Positions 25,320 through 29,246 of a DNA stretch of 29,246 nt are shown here, one piece after another. The first letter of the stretch is position 1, and each line of letters starts with the position of its first letter. A program made the translations under genes and the position numbers. The stretch comes from an uncultured Prevotella sp. Its GTDB lineage: Bacteria > Bacteroidota > Bacteroidia > Bacteroidales > Bacteroidaceae. The notes beneath the pieces were generated by a model that searched no databases, was not told the origin of the DNA, and worked only from the letters and a program-made list of their open reading frames with translations. Location of the stretch: NCBI GenBank assembly GCA_905196835.1, contig CAJJWN010000037.1, forward strand, positions 1-29,246, read 5' to 3'.

Positions 25320-26489
25320 ATGGATTCAAGCAATCGTTACATGATGCGCGGCGTTTCGGCCGCCAAGGAGGATGTTCACAATGCCATAAAGAACATCGAC
25401 AAGGGAATATTCCCACAAGCCTTCTGCAAGATTATATCCGACATTCTCGGCGGAGACCCGGAATATTGCAACATCATGCACGCCGACGGTGCCGGAACAA
25501 AATCGTCATTGGCATACACTTACTGGAAAGAGACGGGCGACCTGAGCGTATGGAAAGGCATAGCGCAGGACGCGTTGATAATGAACACGGATGACCTGCT
25601 GTGCGTAGGAGCAGTTGACAACATACTCGTATCAAGCACCATCGGACGCAACAAGATGCTCGTGCCGGGCAAAGTAATCTCCGCCATAATCAACGGAACA
25701 GATGAGCTTTTGGCCTCAATGCGCGACATGGGCATAGGCATATACGCCACAGGAGGCGAGACAGCCGACGTGGGCGACCTCGTGAGAACAATCATTGTAG
25801 ACTCCACCGTGACGTGCCGAATGAAGCGGAGCGACGTAATCGACAATGCGAACATACGTCCGGGCGACGTAATCGTAGGCCTCGCCTCATTCGGACAGGC
25901 CACTTACGAGAACCGCTACAACGGCGGAATGGGCAGCAACGGACTGACGAGTGCACGCCATGACGTTTTCTCAAAATACATTGCAGGCAAATATCCGGAA
26001 AGCTACGACCACGCCGTACCCGAAGAACTTGTGTACAGTGGAAGCTATAAACTCACCGACACCATTGACGGAGTACCTGTAAACGTAGGCCAGCTCGTAC
26101 TCTCGCCCACCCGAACATACGCCCCGGTCATCAAGAAGATGCTCGACGAGCTACGCCCCGAGATACACGGGATGGTACACTGCACGGGCGGAGCGCAGAC
26201 GAAGGTGCTGCACTTCGTGGGCGACAACTGCCGCGTCGTGAAAGACAACATGTTCCCCGTTCCGCCATTGTTCAAACTCATAAAAGAGCAGAGCGGCACG
26301 GACTGGCAGGAAATGTACAAAGTCTTCAACATGGGACACCGTATGGAAATATACGTAAGCCCCGAAACCGCAGAACGTGTCATCGCCATAAGTAAGAGTT
26401 TCAACATCGACGCACAGATAATCGGACACATAGAAGAAGGCGCCAAGAGCCTGACGATAAAGTCTGAATTTGGAGAATTTAATTATTAA
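25320..26489 (+). CDS. purM: Phosphoribosylformylglycinamidine cyclo-ligase (AIR synthetase)
   Basis: Converts FGAM to AIR with ATP in purine synthesis. The start at 25320 (MDSSNRYMMRGVSAAKEDV) gives 389 residues; the in-frame ATG at 25275 adds fifteen unrelated residues and is rejected. The PurM/SelD-superfamily ATP-binding region is visible as HADGAGTKSSLAY (about 48-60), DLLCVGAVDN (about 93-102), ATGGETADVGD and a C-terminal AIRS_C domain with HCTGGAQTK. The length and sequence match the longer Bacteroidetes-type PurM rather than the E. coli form. prfA begins three bases after the stop, so the two are coupled. Confidence 0.93.
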   Translation: MDSSNRYMMRGVSAAKEDVHNAIKNIDKGIFPQAFCKIISDILGGDPEYCNIMHADGAGTKSSLAYTYWKETGDLSVWKGIAQDALIMNTDDLLCVGAVDNILVSSTIGRNKMLVPGKVISAIINGTDELLASMRDMGIGIYATGGETADVGDLVRTIIVDSTVTCRMKRSDVIDNANIRPGDVIVGLASFGQATYENRYNGGMGSNGLTSARHDVFSKYIAGKYPESYDHAVPEELVYSGSYKLTDTIDGVPVNVGQLVLSPTRTYAPVIKKMLDELRPEIHGMVHCTGGAQTKVLHFVGDNCRVVKDNMFPVPPLFKLIKEQSGTDWQEMYKVFNMGHRMEIYVSPETAERVIAISKSFNIDAQIIGHIEEGAKSLTIKSEFGEFNY

Positions 26490-26492
26490 GCG

Positions 26493-27605
26493 ATGGCAGA
26501 CAACAACAGCATATTGGAAAAACTTGAAGGGCTTGAAAGCCGATACGAGGAAATATCGACGCTAATCACCGACCCGTCCGTCATCGCAGACCAGGAAAGA
26601 TATGTCCGCCTGACGCGCGAGTACAAAGACCTCGACGACATAATGAAGGCGCGGAAGAAATACATCGCGTGCCTCAACTCAATCAAAGAGGCCAAGGACA
26701 TACTCGCAAACGAGAGCGACCCTGACCTCAAAGAAATGGCGCGCGAGGAGTTGCAGACCAACGAGGAGCTGCAACCCAAGCTCGAAGAGGAAATCAAAAT
26801 CGCCCTCGTGCCCAAAGACCCGGAGGACGCCAAGAACGTGCAGATGGAAATCCGCGCCGGCACCGGAGGCGACGAGGCCGCGCTCTTCGCCGGCGACCTG
26901 TTCCAGATGTACAAGAAGTTCTGCGACGCTATGGGCTGGACGCTCTCCGTCACGAGCGTGAGCGAGGGAGCCGTTGGCGGCTACAAGGAAATAGACTTCG
27001 CCGTAAGCGGCGACAATGTCTACGGCACGTTGAAATATGAGTCGGGCGTACACCGCGTACAGCGCGTGCCAGCCACCGAGACGCAAGGCCGTATGCACAC
27101 CAGCGCGGCCACCGTGGCCGTGCTGCCCGAGGCAGACAAGTTCGAGGTGAACATCAACGAGGGCGACATCAAGTGGGACACGTTCCGCAGCTCGGGAGCA
27201 GGCGGACAGAACGTCAATAAGGTAGAATCGGGCGTGCGCCTGCGCTACCCATGGAAGAACCCCAACACCGGCGAAGTGGAGGAAATACTCATAGAGTGTA
27301 CCGAAACGCGCGACCAGCCCAAGAACAAGGAGCGCGCACTGTCGCGCCTGCGCACCTTCATCTACGACCGCGAGCACCAGAAGTACATCGACGACATAGC
27401 CAGCCGCCGCAAGACTCTCGTCTCCACAGGCGACCGCAGCGCCAAAATACGCACGTACAACTTCCAGCAGGGCCGTGTAACCGACCACCGCATAGGCTAC
27501 ACCACGCACGACCTGCAAGGCTTCCTCGGCGGCGACATCAAGGACATGCTCGACGCCCTGACCGTAGCCGAGAACGCCGAAAGGATGAAAGAAGCGGAAT
27601 TATAG
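26493..27605 (+). CDS. prfA: Peptide chain release factor 1
   Basis: Recognises UAA and UAG on the ribosome and triggers peptide release. 370 residues with an N-terminal helical domain, the RF1-type codon-reading tripeptide PAT (193-195, in QRVPATETQGR) that separates it from RF2 (SPF), and the catalytic GGQ (237-239). It follows purM by three bases. The coding sequence is visibly GC-richer than ftsK (about 58% in one 60-base sample against 37%), a composition shared with pyrF. Directly after the stop begins the minisatellite tract. Confidence 0.97.
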   Translation: MADNNSILEKLEGLESRYEEISTLITDPSVIADQERYVRLTREYKDLDDIMKARKKYIACLNSIKEAKDILANESDPDLKEMAREELQTNEELQPKLEEEIKIALVPKDPEDAKNVQMEIRAGTGGDEAALFAGDLFQMYKKFCDAMGWTLSVTSVSEGAVGGYKEIDFAVSGDNVYGTLKYESGVHRVQRVPATETQGRMHTSAATVAVLPEADKFEVNINEGDIKWDTFRSSGAGGQNVNKVESGVRLRYPWKNPNTGEVEEILIECTETRDQPKNKERALSRLRTFIYDREHQKYIDDIASRRKTLVSTGDRSAKIRTYNFQQGRVTDHRIGYTTHDLQGFLGGDIKDMLDALTVAENAERMKEAEL

Positions 27606-27924
27606 TTTTACGGTTTTGCGGTTATAGGGTTTTACGGTTATGCGGTCTTGAGGTTATGCGGTCTTGAGGTTATGCGGTCTTGAGGTTATGCGGTCTTGAG
27701 GTTATGCGGTCTTGAGGCTATACGGTCTTAAGGTTGTACGGTCTTGAGGTTGTACGGTCTTGAGATTTGAGGCACACCGCAAAACGCCATAACCGCAAAA
27801 CCATAAAACGCCATAACCGTAAAACCTCAAAACCCCATAACCTCAAAACCCCATAACCTCAAAACCCCATAACCTCAAAACCCCATAACCCCATAACCCC
27901 ATAACCCCATAACCGTAAAATACA
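27605..27924. repeat. Inverted pair of 16-base minisatellites between prfA and pyrF
   Basis: Left half: eight head-to-tail 16-base units at 27636-27763, the first five identical (GGTTATGCGGTCTTGA), then three variants, preceded by looser related sequence from 27605. Right half: looser units from about 27777, then four identical CCTCAAAACCCCATAA units (27825-27888) and three 8-base CCCCATAA units (27889-27912). Left units contain GGTTAT and right units ATAACC, so the halves are partly complementary; GTTTTACGGTTATG (27629-27642) is exactly complementary to 27812-27825. The tract ends 12 bases before the pyrF ATG, leaving no room for a normal ribosome binding site. The period is not a multiple of three, so it is not coding. 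Confidence 0.92.
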
Positions 27925-28758
27925 ATGACCAGACAACAACTCATCGAACAGATTTTCACGAAGAAGAGCTTTCTCTGCGTAGGGCTCGACACCGACATCA
28001 AGAAAATACCCCAGCACCTGCTCGCAGGCGACGACCCAATCTTTAATTTCAACAAAGCCATCATAGACGCTACCGCCGAATACTGCGTAGCCTACAAGCC
28101 CAACCTTGCCTTTTACGAGTGCATGGGCACACGGGGCATGGCCTCGTTCGAGCGAACTGTAAAGTATCTGAAAGAGCAGTACCCCGACCACTTCATCATA
28201 GCCGACGCCAAGCGCGGCGACATCGGCAACACGTCTGCCATGTACGCGCGCACGTTCTTCGAGGAGTACGACGTCGACTCGCTCACCGTAGCCCCCTATA
28301 TGGGCGAAGACAGCGTCGCCCCCTTCCTCCAGTATGAAGGCAAATGGGTAATTCTGCTCGCCCTTACGAGCAACAAAGGCTCGCACGACTTCCAGCTGAC
28401 AGAAGACAAAGAGGGTGAACGCCTATTCGAGAAAGTAATCCGCAAGTCGCAGGCCTGGGGCAGCGCCGACAACATGATGTACGTCGTAGGAGCAACACAG
28501 GGCACGATGTTCAATGACATCCGCGCCGTAGCCCCCGACCACTTCCTACTCGTACCCGGCGTGGGCGCACAGGGCGGCAGCCTCCAGGAAGTGTGCCGCT
28601 ACGGCATGACGCGCGACTGCGGCCTCCTGGTGAACAGCAGCCGCGGCATCATCTACGCCTCTACCGGCGAAGACTTTGCCCGGGCGGCAGCCGCAAAGGC
28701 CGAGGAGCTGCAGGCCGAAATGGCCGCAGAGCTTGACAACATGCAAGCCCAAGGATAA
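27925..28758 (+). CDS. pyrF: Orotidine 5'-phosphate decarboxylase, type 2
   Basis: Last step of UMP synthesis: decarboxylation of OMP. The 277-residue length and sequence are those of the type-2 PyrF subfamily common in Bacteroidetes and Actinobacteria. CVGLDTD (18-24) starts the barrel; the catalytic K-DxKxxD set is K58 in YKPN and DAKRGD (94-99) with K96; [11 protein letters not shown] near 208-218 binds phosphate. The start codon lies 12 bases beyond the minisatellite tract, so the 5' leader consists of repeats. Two intrinsic terminators follow the stop. Confidence 0.95.
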   Translation: MTRQQLIEQIFTKKSFLCVGLDTDIKKIPQHLLAGDDPIFNFNKAIIDATAEYCVAYKPNLAFYECMGTRGMASFERTVKYLKEQYPDHFIIADAKRGDIGNTSAMYARTFFEEYDVDSLTVAPYMGEDSVAPFLQYEGKWVILLALTSNKGSHDFQLTEDKEGERLFEKVIRKSQAWGSADNMMYVVGATQGTMFNDIRAVAPDHFLLVPGVGAQGGSLQEVCRYGMTRDCGLLVNSSRGIIYASTGEDFARAAAAKAEELQAEMAAELDNMQAQG

Positions 28759-28777
28759 AGAAACTTAACTCGCCTAC

Positions 28778-28818
28778 AACCGCCGGCAAGGCATGACGAA
28801 GCCTTGTCGGCGGTTTTT
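28778..28818 (+). terminator. Intrinsic terminator of pyrF
   Basis: A 15-bp stem (28778-28792 with 28801-28815, one G-U wobble) with an 8-base loop, followed by a run of five T ending at 28818, 20 bases after the pyrF stop. A textbook Rho-independent terminator for the phoH-pyrF side. Confidence 0.9.
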
Positions 28819-28821
28819 CAT

Positions 28822-28855
28822 GTTCATCCGCAAACCTTTCGGATGAACCGTTTTT
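28822..28855 (+). terminator. Second, tandem terminator after pyrF
   Basis: A perfect 9-bp stem (28822-28830 with 28840-28848) with a 9-base loop, then CG and five T. It directly follows the first terminator and probably backs it up. Confidence 0.75.
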
Positions 28856-28860
28856 ACATT

Positions 28861-28990
28861 CGTGAGTTCGATATAAGGAACAATTTTACCAAAAGAAAAG
28901 AACTTGTCTTTTCTTTTGTCCCATGTGGTCGGTAGGTAACCGACAGCTTGAAGTTGGATGATTACCGATATTTCTTACACCGAACTCACG
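28861..28990. repeat. 130-base element with 17-base inverted ends (MITE-like or structured RNA)
   Basis: The ends 28861-28877 and 28974-28990 are inverted copies of CGTGAGTTCGRTRTAAG, identical at 15 of 17 positions. Inside are a 10-bp stem (AAAAGAAAAG / CTTTTCTTTT, starting near 28892) and a 6-bp stem GTCGGT / ACCGAC near 28929-28945. There is no coding frame. The shape fits a small non-autonomous mobile element or a folded RNA; I see no target-site duplication that I would defend. Confidence 0.5.
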
Positions 28991-29015
28991 TTACATTATG
29001 AAAGGCATACGGCGC

Positions 29016-29071
29016 GTTTGCTTGCAAACTGATTTACGTTGACGCTCCGTAGCGGCGATATTTGCAAGCAA
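29016..29071. repeat. Inverted repeats in the gene-free right end
   Basis: GTTTGC-TT-GCAAAC at 29016-29029 is a palindrome, and TTGCTTGCAAA (29018-29028) is exactly complementary to 29061-29071. These are alternative pairings of one stem. The whole stretch from 28759 to 29246 holds terminators and repeats but no gene I can support. Confidence 0.45.
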
Positions 29072-29165
29072 TCAGACTCTTGGCCACAAATACGCCATTC
29101 TGCGGCGTGCAATTATAACCCATTGAAGACCAGTGCATTACGCGACAAAACATCAAATTGTGCAA

Positions 29166-29246
29166 TAAAAACGGCGATGAAACGGCATAAAAGCCGTCAT
29201 TATTACCGGTAAAAGCCGTCCTTACGATGCGTGTGGACGGCCCTTA
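29166..29246 (+). repeat. 22-base-period palindromic repeat element, copy E (cut by window edge)
   Basis: CGG/CCG cores fall at 29172, 29194, 29216 and 29238, exactly 22 bases apart, with extra CGG cores at 29183 (half a period) and 29207. The final box GGACGGCCCTTA resembles the fourth box of copies C and D. The expected TTGG terminal box would lie beyond the window. Confidence 0.65.

Noticed and set aside
26679..27518. Long minus-strand open frame (279 codons) opposite prfA
   Set aside because: It is the antisense shadow of a GC-rich, clearly conserved release factor gene, and its translation shows no recognisable domain.
27605..27924. Low-complexity protein encoded in the minisatellite (Gly/Leu/Trp repeats in minus-strand frames)
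   Set aside because: The 16-base period shifts frame in each unit, and the open frames are by-products of the repeat that run into pyrF antisense.
27605..27924. Diversity-generating retroelement or retron-type template
   Set aside because: No reverse transcriptase gene and no matching variable-region copy within a gene are present in the window.

Overview
The window looks like a chromosomal segment from a gut- or rumen-type Bacteroidales, most probably a Prevotella-like genus. The grounds are a Bacteroidetes-type gene set (DUF5687 permease, type-2 PyrF, HECLGH-type dipeptidyl peptidase III, FtsK followed by a LolA-like protein), weak Shine-Dalgarno sites, TAnnTTTG promoter boxes, and scattered pectin/arabinan enzymes. 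The genus is inferred from general resemblance, not from a search. I see no rRNA, tRNA, CRISPR array, prophage, integrase or transposase.

Layout. 1-103 is the tail of an unidentified plus-strand gene, then purN (+). A minus-strand block covers 848-8228, read right to left: a small AraC-type regulator, dipeptidyl peptidase III, an AlkD-like HEAT protein, a Fur-family regulator overlapping purA, a stem-loop, then hisS followed two bases later by a secreted pectin acetylesterase. A second minus block (8634-11803) carries an RNase D-like exonuclease, an RlmI-like methyltransferase and tilS, tightly packed. A divergent plus block (11918-16525) carries ftsK, a LolA-like protein and a DUF5687 membrane protein. 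A minus-strand pair (16727-21263) encodes a GH51 alpha-L-arabinofuranosidase and a GH127 beta-L-arabinofuranosidase, both exported, which could together strip arabinose from pectic or plant cell-wall side chains. A final plus block (21625-28758) holds phoH, purC, menG/ubiE, aroE, purM, prfA and pyrF, closed by two tandem terminators. The last 488 bases contain no gene.

Functionally this is mostly housekeeping: four single purine genes (purN, purA, purC, purM) plus pyrF, translation (hisS, tilS, rlmI, prfA), division (ftsK) and isoprenoid-quinone/shikimate metabolism. Three carbohydrate enzymes are inserted without SusC/SusD or a visible dedicated regulator.

The most unusual content is intergenic. 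Five separate intergenic sites (about 750, 8475, 16590, 21430 and 29170) carry the same kind of element: four CGG/CCG-centred pseudo-palindromic boxes spaced exactly 22 bases apart. In three of the four sites not cut by the window edge, a TTGG-NNN-TCAA-like box follows one further period on, and all copies face the same way. Between prfA and pyrF lies a roughly 320-base inverted pair of 16-base minisatellites ending 12 bases before the pyrF start codon. A 19-base piece of it recurs upstream of the DUF5687 gene. A shorter AT-rich inverted repeat separates purC from menG, and a roughly 130-base element with 17-base inverted ends lies after pyrF.
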